The notes: generated by a model not told the origin, from the letters alone. A stretch of DNA of 64,000 bases from Xanthomonas fragariae (GCF_900183975.1 NZ_LT853882.1:2907501-2971500); one strand, 5' to 3'; shown: positions 8,748 through 18,365, counted from the first letter of the stretch. A program made the numbers and translations.

Positions 8748-9902
8748 GGAACCTCTGAACAGCGCACTTCAAATGCGCGACACTACACACCTACGTTGAG
8801 GAGTCATCCATGCAACTGACGTTCGGTGACGCTGAAGGTTTGGGCAAGCGCAAGCAGACTCGCCGCGAGATCTTCCTGGCCGAGATGGAGCAGGTGGTTC
8901 CGTGGAGGCATTTGCTCGGACTGATCGCGCCGCACTATCCGGTGTCGGGGCGGCCTGGTCGACAGCCGTACGCACTGGCGACGATGTTGCGGATTCATTT
9001 GCTGCAGCAGTGGTATGCGTTGAGCGATCCGGCGATGGAAGAAGCGTTGCACCAGATCCCGACCTTGCGCCGTTTTGCCCGGCTCGGCGGTTTGGACAAT
9101 GTTCCCGACGAGACCACGATTCTCACTTTCGCCGCTTGCTGGAAACCCATGGCCTTGCAGCGCGGATGCTGGAGGCCGTCAACGCGGATCTGGTGCGCAA
9201 GGGTCAGAGCCTGCGGTCCGGCACGATCGTCGATGCAACCCTGATCGCTGCGCCCATTTCGACCAAGAACACCGACCGCGCGCGCGACCCTGAAATGCAT
9301 CAGACCAAGAAAGGCAATCAGTGGTATTTCGGGATGAAGGCACCCATCGGCGTGGATGAGTTTTCCGGGCTGGTGCACCACGTCCGTTGTACGGCTGCCA
9401 ATGTGGCCGATGTCACGGTGACCCACGCATTGCTGCACGGCAAAGAAGACAGTGTGTTCGGCGACAGCGGCTACACCGGTGCGGACAAACGCGAAGAACT
9501 GCAGACCTGCAAGGCTGGTTTTTTCATTGCCGCCAAGCGTTCGACGATTCAAGCCATTGGCAACAAACGCGAGCGCCGCCAGGAAGAACGTTGGGAATAC
9601 TTCAAAGCAAGTGTGCGTGCGAAGGTGGAGCATCCATTCCGCGTGATCAAACGCCAGTTTGGCTACACCAAGGTCCGCTATCGCGGCTTGGCCAAGAACA
9701 CCGCGCATGTGCTGACCCTGTTCGCACTATCCAATCTGTGGATGGTGCGCCGGCAGTTGCTGCCGGCCAGGGGATAATGCTGTCTGGCGCCAGCCAACGC
9801 CGCAAGAAACCGTAGAAACCGTATCGTACGCATCAACTCTGTGCGCTATTGGCACGCAGCAGGCTTGAATTTTAGAGGTCTGGTGCGTTGTTCAGACCTT
9901 CC
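8748..9902 (+). mobile_element. IS5-family insertion sequence, copy 2 (transposase frameshifted)
   Basis: A 1155-bp element, one base shorter than copy 1 and in the opposite orientation. It is inserted in the GH35-like gene. The flanks are CTAG (8744-8747) and TTAG (9903-9906), a 4-bp target duplication with one mismatch. The inverted-repeat ends match those of copy 1. A few substitutions relative to copy 1 (for example HQIPTL versus HEIRTL in the transposase) show the copies are not freshly duplicated from each other. Confidence 0.92.
8810..9777 (+). pseudogene. IS5-family transposase (copy 2), 1-nt deletion
   Basis: The same transposase as copy 1, but with one A missing at about 9125: copy 1 reads CTCAACTTTCG, this copy CTCACTTTCG. 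The first frame runs from 8810 to a stop at 9244. The remainder, starting with the sequence for FRRLLETHGLAARM and including the DDE residues and the terminal LLPARG, continues in another frame to 9777. The product as encoded lacks the catalytic core. Confidence 0.92.
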
Positions 9903-10608
9903 TTAGCGCGCGTGCGATCTTGGCAGGCACCGGTTGCGCGAACGCCGCCTCGCCTGCCGGGCCGTAGCCGCGCACTGTGCCAATCGCACCGGGCTCGTTT
10001 TCCACCTGCACCAAAATCACCGTGTGGCGGTCGCCATCGATATTGCGCAAGTGCTGCATCAACGCAGTGAACGCACGTACATCAGCCTGCACGTTGGCGG
10101 CAACATGCGGGGACAGCACATCCACCGGTTCGCCATTGGCATCGCGCATCCGCGGATAGGTCGCCTCGTCGCGCTTTATCCACTCCGGCACGTAATGCAT
10201 CTGGCCGTTTTTCCAGCTGCCGAACCACAGCAACGCAACGCGCAAGCCTCGCTTGCGTGCGCCGGCAATCAATGCATCCACATTGGTGGTATCAAAACGC
10301 CCAGGCGCCGGTTCGAACTGCTCCCAATACACCAGCGCTTCCACGGTATTGGCATGCAGCGCGACCACTTCATCCAGTGCCTTGGGCAACACCGCCGGCC
10401 AGGCGTTGGAGTTGTGCAGCTGCGCGGCCAGCACGGTGTACGGCGCGCCATCGACGATCACCGCATGGCGACCATTCTGGGTAATGAAACGCGGCAGTTC
10501 TTCTGCGGCGGCGTGCACGGGCAAACCGCTTGCCAGCATCGCCAGCGACCACACCAGAAATGCGAGGCGCCTGCGCTGTTGCGCCGTAGCCAGAAAAAAC
10601 AAACGCAT
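9903..10608 (-). pseudogene. GH35-like beta-galactosidase, N-terminal half (split by IS)
   Basis: The 5' half of a secreted beta-galactosidase-like enzyme. It starts MRLFFLATAQQRRR with a Sec signal peptide (LAFLVWSLAMLASGLPVHAAA), then a TIM-barrel start (NAWPAVLPKALDEVVALHAN, VYWEQFEPAPGRFD). The acid/base glutamate lies in VQVENEPG, about residue 205. The frame hits the IS at ALR and stops about ten bases inside it. Its ATG overlaps the stop of the upstream protease gene as TAATG, so it was the last gene of that operon. Beta-galactosyl side chains occur on plant arabinogalactan proteins and extensins, which fits the locus, but the substrate is not shown by sequence. Confidence 0.88.
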
Positions 10609-12938
10609 TATCGCGCCCCCGAAGGCAGGGAATTCCAATGTGGTGTGGGTTCGTTGCGCAGATGGCGCACAAAGAAATCGTACTGACGGCGCTGCACATA
10701 GTCGATCGGCCCGCTGGACCGGCCCACCGAATGCTCGCCACCGGGCACGTTGAGCAGGTCGAAGTCCTTGCCGCTCTTGATCAACGCATCGACCACCTGC
10801 GCGGTGGAAGCCGGGTCGACATTGCTGTCCTGCTCGCCGACGATAAGCAGCAGATCGCCCCGCAGCCTGTCCGCATTGACAACGCCCGAGGCGTGCGCAT
10901 AACCGGCATCCACCGGCCAGCCCATCCACTGCTCGTTCCAGCTGATCTTGTCCATGCGGTTGTCGTAGCAACCGGCGTAGGCAACGCCCACTTTGTAGAA
11001 CTCCGGATGGCGTTCGAGCGCGCCCAGCGTGCTCTGCCCGCCGGCCGAGGCGCCGTAGATGCCGACCCGGCTGATATCGTAGGACGGATCCTTGGAGGCC
11101 AACGCGCGATGCCAGGCGATGCGATCTGCAACGCCGGAATCGCCCAGGTTTTTCCACGCGACGTCATGAAACGCCTTGGAGCGATTGGCGGTGCCCATGC
11201 CATCGATCATCACCACAATGAAGCCAAGATCGGCCTGCGCCTGCATGCCGATCTGCTTGTCGCCACCGGAATGATAGCCGAACGGCCAGAACGTCTTCGG
11301 CACAAACGCATCGTGCGGCCCGGCGTAGATGTTTTCGATCACCGGATATTTTTTGCGCGAATCGTAATCGCGCGGGCGCACCACCATGCCCCAGATGTCG
11401 GTGCGTCCATCGCGGCCCTTGGCCACGAAAGTCTCCGGCGCCCGCCAGCCTGCCGCTTGCAACTTGTCGATGCTGCCCTGTTCTGCTTGCTGCAGCAATC
11501 GCCCATCGATGGCATGCAGCTCCATCACCGGCGGCAGATCCGGGCGCGAATACGTGTCGACGTAATGCCGTCCATCGCCGGCAATCGCCACATCGTGATC
11601 GGCATCGGTGTGGGTCAGCCTGGTCAGCTGGTGGCCTTCGAAATCCACGCTGTAAAACTGCCGGTAATACGGATCCTTGCCCGCATCCATCCCACTGGCG
11701 GTGAACCAGATGCGCCGCTGCGCATCGTCAACACGCAGCACATCACGCACGATCCACGCACCGCGGGTGATCTGCCGTTTGACCTTGCCGGTGCGGCCGT
11801 CGAACAGGTACAGATGCCGCCAACCATCGCGTTCGGAGATCCACAGCACCTCGTCGCCGCGCCCATCGACATCGTGGCGAAAGCTGCGGTTGGCATACAC
11901 AAAGGTGCGTGCGTCCTCGCCCACTGCGACATGCGCGCGAGCGCTCTGCGCGTCCACCGCAATCACGCGCATGCGCTGAAAACCACGCTGTACGTAGTCG
12001 AACGCCACGCTGCGGCCATCGCTGCGCCACTGCAACGGCGACAACGAATACGCGTTGGAGAACAAGGCGCTATCCACATCACGGCGCTCGCCATCCACGT
12101 CGAACAGCACGGGCCGCTCCACATCCACCGCATCGCCTGGTTTGGGATACAGCTGGGTGTGCACTATCGGTTGACCGCCTCCGGCAGGCGCAGCCTCCAC
12201 GCGGGTGACACGGCGGGCAAGCCCAGGACGCACGCGATACACCGCCAACCGCTGCGAATCCGGCGACCAGGCGATGCTCTCCGGGTCGAAGTAATCGTCT
12301 GCACGCCCATCGTTACTGAGCCGGGTCACCTGACCATCGGATAAACGGCGCAGAATCAGGTTCCAGCCATCGGCGAGCGTTTCCCAGCGTCCGTCGGGCG
12401 AGCGACGCGGTGTATTGTCGGCCAGCAGGTCGGGGTCGCGCACCACACCGAACCCGCGTGGCCGTGCGGCTGCATCATCGCGCGCGCAGCGGTAGGTCGG
12501 CAGCGTGCAGCGCCAGGCATCGTCGCCCAGCTCGAAACGGATCTCCCCGTTGCGACGTTCGCCCTCCTGCGCATAGCTAAAGCGCTCGAATGGCAGCCGC
12601 AACGCGGTGTAGGTTTTCCCGGTTGCCTCACTCAAGCCCCGCGCCACGCGCGCCTGATCGAACGCCGATTGTTTTTGCAGTGTGGCCACATCTTCGCTGA
12701 CGAAGGCGAACCCACCCGGCACCGTCTTGCGGTAATAGAACGTGCTGTCGTCACGCCATTGCGCCGGCCATGCCACGTTCTCGGTCAGGGTGATCCACTG
12801 CTCGCGCAGACCAAGCGAGCGCTGATAATCGGCCGCGCTCGGCGCGGCCTGCGTGGCCGTCGACACCAACACGCTGCACGCCGCCAAGCCCCATAAACAG
12901 CGCAAGACCAATGCGCCGCAGCGCACATCATTCACCAT
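10608..12938 (-). CDS. Dipeptidyl peptidase IV-like S9 serine peptidase
   Basis: A 776-aa exported prolyl oligopeptidase-family enzyme; DPP IV members release X-Pro dipeptides from peptide N-termini. The start at 12938 has a strong GGAGGAGG Shine-Dalgarno inside the end of the permease gene (11-bp overlap) and gives a signal peptide ending STATQAA. An N-terminal beta-propeller (DPPIV_N, about residues 90-480) precedes the alpha/beta hydrolase domain. The catalytic triad is visible: S631 in YGASAGG, D704 in GEQDSNVD and H736 in GGEHSVGR. It is probably periplasmic. The stop overlaps the next ATG (TAATG), so translation is coupled on both sides. With the downstream Xaa-Pro type peptidase and hydroxyproline enzymes it would process proline- or hydroxyproline-rich peptides. 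Confidence 0.93.
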   Translation of the reverse strand: MVNDVRCGALVLRCLWGLAACSVLVSTATQAAPSAADYQRSLGLREQWITLTENVAWPAQWRDDSTFYYRKTVPGGFAFVSEDVATLQKQSAFDQARVARGLSEATGKTYTALRLPFERFSYAQEGERRNGEIRFELGDDAWRCTLPTYRCARDDAAARPRGFGVVRDPDLLADNTPRRSPDGRWETLADGWNLILRRLSDGQVTRLSNDGRADDYFDPESIAWSPDSQRLAVYRVRPGLARRVTRVEAAPAGGGQPIVHTQLYPKPGDAVDVERPVLFDVDGERRDVDSALFSNAYSLSPLQWRSDGRSVAFDYVQRGFQRMRVIAVDAQSARAHVAVGEDARTFVYANRSFRHDVDGRGDEVLWISERDGWRHLYLFDGRTGKVKRQITRGAWIVRDVLRVDDAQRRIWFTASGMDAGKDPYYRQFYSVDFEGHQLTRLTHTDADHDVAIAGDGRHYVDTYSRPDLPPVMELHAIDGRLLQQAEQGSIDKLQAAGWRAPETFVAKGRDGRTDIWGMVVRPRDYDSRKKYPVIENIYAGPHDAFVPKTFWPFGYHSGGDKQIGMQAQADLGFIVVMIDGMGTANRSKAFHDVAWKNLGDSGVADRIAWHRALASKDPSYDISRVGIYGASAGGQSTLGALERHPEFYKVGVAYAGCYDNRMDKISWNEQWMGWPVDAGYAHASGVVNADRLRGDLLLIVGEQDSNVDPASTAQVVDALIKSGKDFDLLNVPGGEHSVGRSSGPIDYVQRRQYDFFVRHLRNEPTPHWNSLPSGAR

Positions 12939-14514
12939 CGTCCTCCTCCAACGCCAGCTCATCGCTGCGCAAACCACTGCGCGCGCCCCAGTGGTAAACG
13001 AACAAAGCAATCAACGCCACGCTAAGCGTGTCAAACGGATACGCGATCCAGCCATGACCGCCGAACGTACCGGCCCACGACACCGCCATCACCAGCACGA
13101 AGAACACGATCAACCACAACGATGCGCGCACCTGACGCAGCAAGCGTGCCCGCCCTTCGCGCGAGGGCAAGCGATACAGCACATACAGCGCGAATGCGAC
13201 CACTTGCAAACCGAGCAACCACGACAAAGTGGGCCAGGTGGACCAGTAAACAATCAACGCTGCCACCATGAACGACAACGGCCCCAGCAGCGCGAAGCCA
13301 CGCACGCGGAATGGCCGCGGCACGTCTGGCGCGCTACGGCGCAACGCCGCCACCGTCACCGGGGCCACCGCATAGCTCAGCACCAGTGCAGCTGATACCA
13401 CGCCGATCAAGGTCTCCCACGACGGGAACGGCAGCGTCCAGAAGATCGACAAACCCAGGCTCAACCACAGCGCCGGACGCGGAATGCCCGACTCCGGGTC
13501 CACTCGCGTCAACACCGGCAAAAACGCGCCGCTACGCGCCCAGCCATAGACCACGCGAGGGGTGGCATTCATGTAGATATTGCCGGTGCCGCTAGGCGAC
13601 ACCATCGCATCGCAGATCACCAATGCGGCCAGCCACGCCATGCCCAGGGCCAGCGCGATGTCGTGATACGGCAACGCAAATGCCTTGTCGATGCCGCTCC
13701 AACCCGGCGCCAGCTGCGCGGCGGGAATAGTGCCCAGAAACGCCAACTGCAGCAGCACATAGATCACCGTGGACAACGCTACCGACAGGATCAAGGCAAT
13801 CGGAATATTGCGCTGCGGGTCGCGCACCTCGCTAGCCACCGACACGATCGGCGTCAGCCCCAGGTAGGCAAAAATGATGCCGCCGGCCGAGATCGCCGCT
13901 TCCACCCCGGCCATGCCCGAGGGTGCGAGCCCATGCACTGTGAGATTGCCTGGATTGAAGTGCTTCATCAGCAGCACGATCACCAGCATCGGCACCAGAA
14001 ACTTGAAGATGCTGACGATATTGTTGGCCAGCGCAAAGGTTTTGACGCTGAAATAATTGAGCAGGAAAAACAGCATCAGCAGTGCAAGCTGCACCAGCCA
14101 GCCCCAAACGCTGGGGCGGGTGCCGCCGGCCTGGTCGAGCACCGGAAACCAGGCCGCCGCATACTGCCGCGCAGCTTCCACTTCGATCGCAATCAGGCTG
14201 GAAAACGCGATCAAGGTGATGAAGCCGGTCAACGTGCCGAGCAACGCACCGTGCGAATACTCCGGGTAGCGCACCACTCCGCCAGCACGCGGCAATGCCG
14301 CGCCGAGTTCGCAATACACCAGGCCCAGCAGCAGTACCGCAATGCCGCCAAGAATCCACGACGCGATGCCGGCCGGCCCGGCAATCGAAGACACATGGCT
14401 GGCCGAAAACAACCAGCCCGAACCGAAGATCGACCCCAGCCCAATAAAGGTCAGGTCGGTTAGGCTGAGCCGTTTGCGGAACTTGCCTTGCATGGTCGCA
14501 CCGTGTGTGGTCAT
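12928..14514 (-). CDS. APC-superfamily amino acid permease
   Basis: A 528-aa inner-membrane transporter with about twelve hydrophobic segments. The N-terminus shows the APC signature (LTDLTFIGLGSIFGSGWLFSA), and ITLIAFSSLIAIEVEAARQ follows the third helix. A long charged C-terminal tail ends LALEEDDGE. The gene sits 55 bp downstream of a DUF885-type gene and overlaps the DPP IV start by 11 bp, so it is part of the same transcription unit. Uptake of proline, hydroxyproline or a related amino acid is inferred from context; the substrate cannot be read from the sequence. An internal start at MQGKFRKR (14493) is an alternative. Confidence 0.88.
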   Translation of the reverse strand: MTTHGATMQGKFRKRLSLTDLTFIGLGSIFGSGWLFSASHVSSIAGPAGIASWILGGIAVLLLGLVYCELGAALPRAGGVVRYPEYSHGALLGTLTGFITLIAFSSLIAIEVEAARQYAAAWFPVLDQAGGTRPSVWGWLVQLALLMLFFLLNYFSVKTFALANNIVSIFKFLVPMLVIVLLMKHFNPGNLTVHGLAPSGMAGVEAAISAGGIIFAYLGLTPIVSVASEVRDPQRNIPIALILSVALSTVIYVLLQLAFLGTIPAAQLAPGWSGIDKAFALPYHDIALALGMAWLAALVICDAMVSPSGTGNIYMNATPRVVYGWARSGAFLPVLTRVDPESGIPRPALWLSLGLSIFWTLPFPSWETLIGVVSAALVLSYAVAPVTVAALRRSAPDVPRPFRVRGFALLGPLSFMVAALIVYWSTWPTLSWLLGLQVVAFALYVLYRLPSREGRARLLRQVRASLWLIVFFVLVMAVSWAGTFGGHGWIAYPFDTLSVALIALFVYHWGARSGLRSDELALEEDDGE

Positions 14515-14569
14515 TCGTCGCCCCGAAGCATGAAAGTGCGGTTTCTACTGCGAAAATGACGTGCGTGGA

Positions 14570-16432
14570 TCAGTCGCTGGCAGGGGCCTTGGCATCTGCC
14601 GATGCATCTGCTGCATTGTCATCCGGATAGGGCGACACGCCACCGTCAGCGATGAAGCGGTCGATGCGCGCTTGCAGTACCGGCAACGGCACCGAGCCGG
14701 TCTGCAGCACCGCATCGTGGAAATTGCGCAGATCGAATTTTTCGCCCAAGGCAGCTTCGGCTTTGCGGCGCAGCTCCAGAATCTTCAGTTCGCCCAGGTA
14801 ATACGACAAGGCCTGCCCCGGCCAGGCAATATAGCGATCCACCTCGGTGCTGACTTCGTGCTCGCTCAGGGCGGTGTTGTCATGCAGATAGGCAATCGCC
14901 TGCTCGCGCGTCCAGCCCTTGTGGTGGATGCCGGTGTCGATCACCAGGCGGCAGGCGCGCCACATCTGATAGGTCAGATAACCGAAGCGGTCGTAGGGCG
15001 TGTCGTACATGCCCATTTCCTGGCCCAGATACTCCGAATACAACGCCCAGCCTTCGCCATACGCGGAGATGAAACCGTAGCGACGAAACTCCGGCAGCCC
15101 TTGCGCTTCTGCCGCCAACGGCATCTGCAGCGCATGGCCGGGCGAGGACTCGTGCAGCGTCAGCGCAGTCAGGTTGTACAGCGGCCGCGATGGCAGGTTG
15201 TAGGTGTTGACCAGATAGATACCAGGGCCGCCGCGGCCACCGGTGTAGAACGGCGCCAACTCCGGCGGCACCGGCTCGATGGCGAAGCGGCGCCGCGGCA
15301 GCCGGCCGATGTAGTCGCCCACCTTGGCATCCACACGCTTGGCGATCCACGCGGCCTGCTTGAGCAATTCTTCCGGCGTTTTGGCGTAGAACTGCGGGTC
15401 GGTGCGCAGGAAGTGCAGAAACGCAGGAAATACCGCCTGCCCGGCCGGGGGCTTGAAGCCGCTGGCGACAATGGTCTGGTCCATCTGCGCGCGCAACTTG
15501 GCCACTTCCTGCAAGCCGATCTGGTGTATCTGCTCCGGGCTCAGATCCAGCGTGGTGAACTCGCGGATCTGCGCGCGGTAATAGGCCTGCCCATCCGGCA
15601 AAGCTTCGCCAGCGAGCGTGGTACGCGCGCGAGGTTGGTACTCGTTGCGGATAAAGTCGAGCAATCTGGCGTAAGCCGGCAGCACCTGCGCATCGATCGT
15701 GTTGACTACCTGCTGCCGCAGTTGCGCCTGCACATCGGCCGGCAATGTCGCCGGCATCTGCTTGAACGGCGCATAGAATGGATTGGCCTGGCCCTTGGCC
15801 TGCACGACATCGGCGATGGACTGGTCGCGCCCAGTGAGCGTCACCCTGGGCTGGCTGAAACCGCGCGCCAGACCGGCCCGCATATTGTCCGTGTGCTCGG
15901 CGAAATAACGCGGGATATCGGCCAGCATTTTCAGATAGCGCCGATAATCATCGCGCGTGCGCAACTTGGCCTCGGCGCTGAAGCCCAGATCGCTCCAGAA
16001 CGACGAGTCGCTATTGAACGGCATTTCCCAGGCGCGAAAATGCTGCTGGTCCAGCAACACCAGCAACTGCTGCCGATACACCTGATAGCTCACCTGATCT
16101 TCGGCCGACAACTGCGCCTGCCCAATCGCATCCAGTTCCTTCAACGCCTGTTGCCAATACGCAGTGCGCAGATTTTGCGTGGCAACGTCGACCTTGGGCA
16201 GATGGTGGGACTGACTGCGCTGGGTGGCCTGATTGTTTTCATCCACCGCACCGGACAGCTGTGCCTGTCGCCAGCGCCATTCGCGTGTGTACAGCGCCTT
16301 GAAACGTGCCGCTGCGGTATTCTGCGTGGCCGCAGCGGGCTCGGCCGCCTGCGCGTGCACGGCAACGCCGCTCAGGCTGGCTGCAATCAATAGACTCAGT
16401 GCGCTGGCGCGTAATACGGCATTTGCGCTCAT
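14570..16432 (-). CDS. DUF885-family exported HExxxGH protein (second of tandem pair)
   Basis: A 620-aa protein starting at the ATG of an ATGA overlap with the previous gene, giving MSANAVLRASALSLLIAASL..., a Sec signal cleaved near VHAQA. It is helix-rich and shows the DUF885 hallmark LTLHESSPGHALQM (H427, E428, H433), a zinc-peptidase-like arrangement. It shares this architecture with its upstream neighbour (16429-18225): both have EDIHQIGL/EQIHQIGL-like segments and the late YLGQEMGMYDTPYDRFGYL/RLGKEIGFFKDPYNDYGRL match. The pair is therefore a diverged tandem duplication. A peptidase role on proline-containing peptides is inference from context. Confidence 0.85.
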   Translation of the reverse strand: MSANAVLRASALSLLIAASLSGVAVHAQAAEPAAATQNTAAARFKALYTREWRWRQAQLSGAVDENNQATQRSQSHHLPKVDVATQNLRTAYWQQALKELDAIGQAQLSAEDQVSYQVYRQQLLVLLDQQHFRAWEMPFNSDSSFWSDLGFSAEAKLRTRDDYRRYLKMLADIPRYFAEHTDNMRAGLARGFSQPRVTLTGRDQSIADVVQAKGQANPFYAPFKQMPATLPADVQAQLRQQVVNTIDAQVLPAYARLLDFIRNEYQPRARTTLAGEALPDGQAYYRAQIREFTTLDLSPEQIHQIGLQEVAKLRAQMDQTIVASGFKPPAGQAVFPAFLHFLRTDPQFYAKTPEELLKQAAWIAKRVDAKVGDYIGRLPRRRFAIEPVPPELAPFYTGGRGGPGIYLVNTYNLPSRPLYNLTALTLHESSPGHALQMPLAAEAQGLPEFRRYGFISAYGEGWALYSEYLGQEMGMYDTPYDRFGYLTYQMWRACRLVIDTGIHHKGWTREQAIAYLHDNTALSEHEVSTEVDRYIAWPGQALSYYLGELKILELRRKAEAALGEKFDLRNFHDAVLQTGSVPLPVLQARIDRFIADGGVSPYPDDNAADASADAKAPASD

Positions 16433-18225
16433 CCGCGTGCTCCCGGCGCAACCTTGGCCTGTGCAATCCACTGCCGTACGCGCTGCTGCAGCATCGCCAG
16501 CGGCATGGCGCCGCCGCCGAGCACAGCATCGTGGAACGCGCGCACATCAAAACGATCGCCGAGCTCTTTTTCAGCTTCTGCGCGCAGCGCAAGGATCTGC
16601 AACTGACCCAGCTTGTAACCCAGCGCCTGGGCTGGCCAGACGATATAGCGATCGGTTTCGGCCTGGATGCTTGGCTCGTCATCGGACCGATGGGCGTGGA
16701 AGAAATCCACCATCTGCTGGCGATTCCAATGCTTGTAGTGCACACCGGTATCGAGCACCAGCCGATTGGCACGCAACAACTCGCCGGACAGCCGGCCGTA
16801 GTCGTTGTACGGGTCCTTGAAGAAGCCGATCTCCTTGCCCAACCGCTCGGCGTACAACGCCCAACCTTCGATATAGGCGTTGTAGCCGGCCTGCTGGCGG
16901 AACGGCGGCAACGGCAGCGTCTGCGCGAGCGAGATCTGCAGATGATGTCCTGGCACACCCTCGTGATACGCGGTGGTTTCGATATTGATCAGCGTGCGAC
17001 TGGCGAAGTCGCTGGTATTGACTTTTACGATCGCCGGCTTGGTGCTTTCCGGATTGCTTTGCCAGTACTCGGCACCGGGCGCGGTACGCCGGAATGCTGG
17101 CATTGCCCGCACGTCCAACGGTGTTTTCGGCAAGTGCCCGAACAACTTTGGCAGCTCCGGTTCCATCGCCGCGATGTACTGACGATACTGCTGCAGAATC
17201 TGCTCGCCAGAGGTGGCGAAGTGGCGCTTGTCGGTCTCCACCGCCTTGCGCAAACTGGCCAGATCGGCGAAGCCTTGCGCCTTGGCGATCACCGTCATTT
17301 CGCCTTCGATACGCCCGACTTCCTTCAAGCCGATCTGATGAATGTCCTCCGGCGCCATGTCGGTCGTGGTCTGGGTATGGATGGCGTAGCGATAGCGGCG
17401 CTCGCCATCGGGCAGCGACCACACACCTTCGTGCGCACGACCTTGCGCGGCGTATTCGTCGCGCACGAATGCAGCCAATTTTCCGTAGGCCGGTCGCACC
17501 TGTTGGTCGATCGCAGCCAGCAGTTGCTTGCGCAGCGCGTCGCGCTGATCGGCCGGCACGGCGGCATCGAGTTTTTTCAGCGGCGAAGCGAATGGGCTCT
17601 GCTCGCCGGTTAACGCGGCAATCGTGTCGATCTGCTCAGGCAGGCGCTCCAGCAGATAACGCGGCTGCACCAGCCCATCCCTGGCGCCCTGACGCGACAC
17701 CGCGATGACCTGATCGATCACCGTCGGGATCGTCTGCAGGCGCTTGATGTAATCCTGATAGTCCTTTGCATTCTCGAACGCAAACGCGTCGCCAGCGCCA
17801 GCCAGCGCCAACTGGATGCCGCCGATCGGCTCCAGCGGCATCGCATAGGTCTTCAGCTCGATGCCTTCCAGCTTGTCGCGCAACTGGCCAAGCATCATCT
17901 GCAGGCTGAGCTGACGTTGCTCGTCCAATGCCTTGGCATCCACCGCTTCAAATTGCTTGAGCAGCTCAGCGGTGGCGGTGCGTTCTGCCTGCACGGCGTC
18001 GAGCGAATAATCGCTCCAACGGTCGTTGTAACGCTTGTCGCCGATGATGCTGGCGAATTCCGGGTTGTGCTGCAGCTGGTACTGCCATTGCTTGTTCAGC
18101 AGTGCATCGAAGGTTTTGGCGGCCTGTTCGCCGGTCGGCGCAAAGGTCGCTGGCGGCGCCGGCTTGCAGGCAGTAAACAACGCGGCCGAAAGCAGACCGA
18201 TGGCGACAGGACGCAGATGTTTCAT
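16429..18225 (-). CDS. DUF885-family lipoprotein with HExxxGH motif (first of tandem pair)
   Basis: A 598-aa predicted lipoprotein. The start at 18225 gives a lipoprotein signal with lipobox LFTAC (C20) and a GGAG site upstream. A much longer open frame extending to 19623 is only the shadow of the M24 gene. The domain runs nearly full length, with the metal-like motif TAYHEGVPGHHLQ (H421, E422, H427) about two thirds through. Its stop overlaps the next start as ATGA. It is probably anchored in the outer or inner membrane facing the periplasm. Family members are putative zinc peptidases, but the activity is not established from sequence. Confidence 0.88.
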   Translation of the reverse strand: MKHLRPVAIGLLSAALFTACKPAPPATFAPTGEQAAKTFDALLNKQWQYQLQHNPEFASIIGDKRYNDRWSDYSLDAVQAERTATAELLKQFEAVDAKALDEQRQLSLQMMLGQLRDKLEGIELKTYAMPLEPIGGIQLALAGAGDAFAFENAKDYQDYIKRLQTIPTVIDQVIAVSRQGARDGLVQPRYLLERLPEQIDTIAALTGEQSPFASPLKKLDAAVPADQRDALRKQLLAAIDQQVRPAYGKLAAFVRDEYAAQGRAHEGVWSLPDGERRYRYAIHTQTTTDMAPEDIHQIGLKEVGRIEGEMTVIAKAQGFADLASLRKAVETDKRHFATSGEQILQQYRQYIAAMEPELPKLFGHLPKTPLDVRAMPAFRRTAPGAEYWQSNPESTKPAIVKVNTSDFASRTLINIETTAYHEGVPGHHLQISLAQTLPLPPFRQQAGYNAYIEGWALYAERLGKEIGFFKDPYNDYGRLSGELLRANRLVLDTGVHYKHWNRQQMVDFFHAHRSDDEPSIQAETDRYIVWPAQALGYKLGQLQILALRAEAEKELGDRFDVRAFHDAVLGGGAMPLAMLQQRVRQWIAQAKVAPGARG

Positions 18226-18277
18226 GCATTCACTCCAGGAGAAACGGTGCGCCGGCAGCGCTCGATGCAAGGCGGTC

Positions 18278-18343
18278 GCAGGAGCGCGCTGGCGCGCGAA
18301 TGGCGTGACCGATGATGCGCTTCGCGTGCAAGCGCGCTCCTGC
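18278..18343. repeat. Intergenic inverted repeat (REP-like)
   Basis: GCAGGAGCGCGCT at 18278-18290 is exactly complementary to AGCGCGCTCCTGC at 18331-18343, with a GC-rich middle. It lies in the 140-bp gap between the M24 peptidase and the first DUF885 gene. Sequences of the type GGAGCGCGCT...GCGCGC recur between Xanthomonas genes, so this is probably a REP-like element and perhaps an mRNA stabiliser or attenuator inside the operon. Confidence 0.65.
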
Positions 18344-18365
18344 AGATTGGTGCGCCAGTTCAGGG

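Noticed and set aside
10638-12344. 568-aa plus-strand open frame
   Set aside because: It lies antisense to the DPP IV gene, whose domains and catalytic triad are clear; a GC-rich shadow.
14561-16393. 610-aa plus-strand open frame
   Set aside because: It lies antisense to the DUF885-type gene; His/Arg-rich with no domain.
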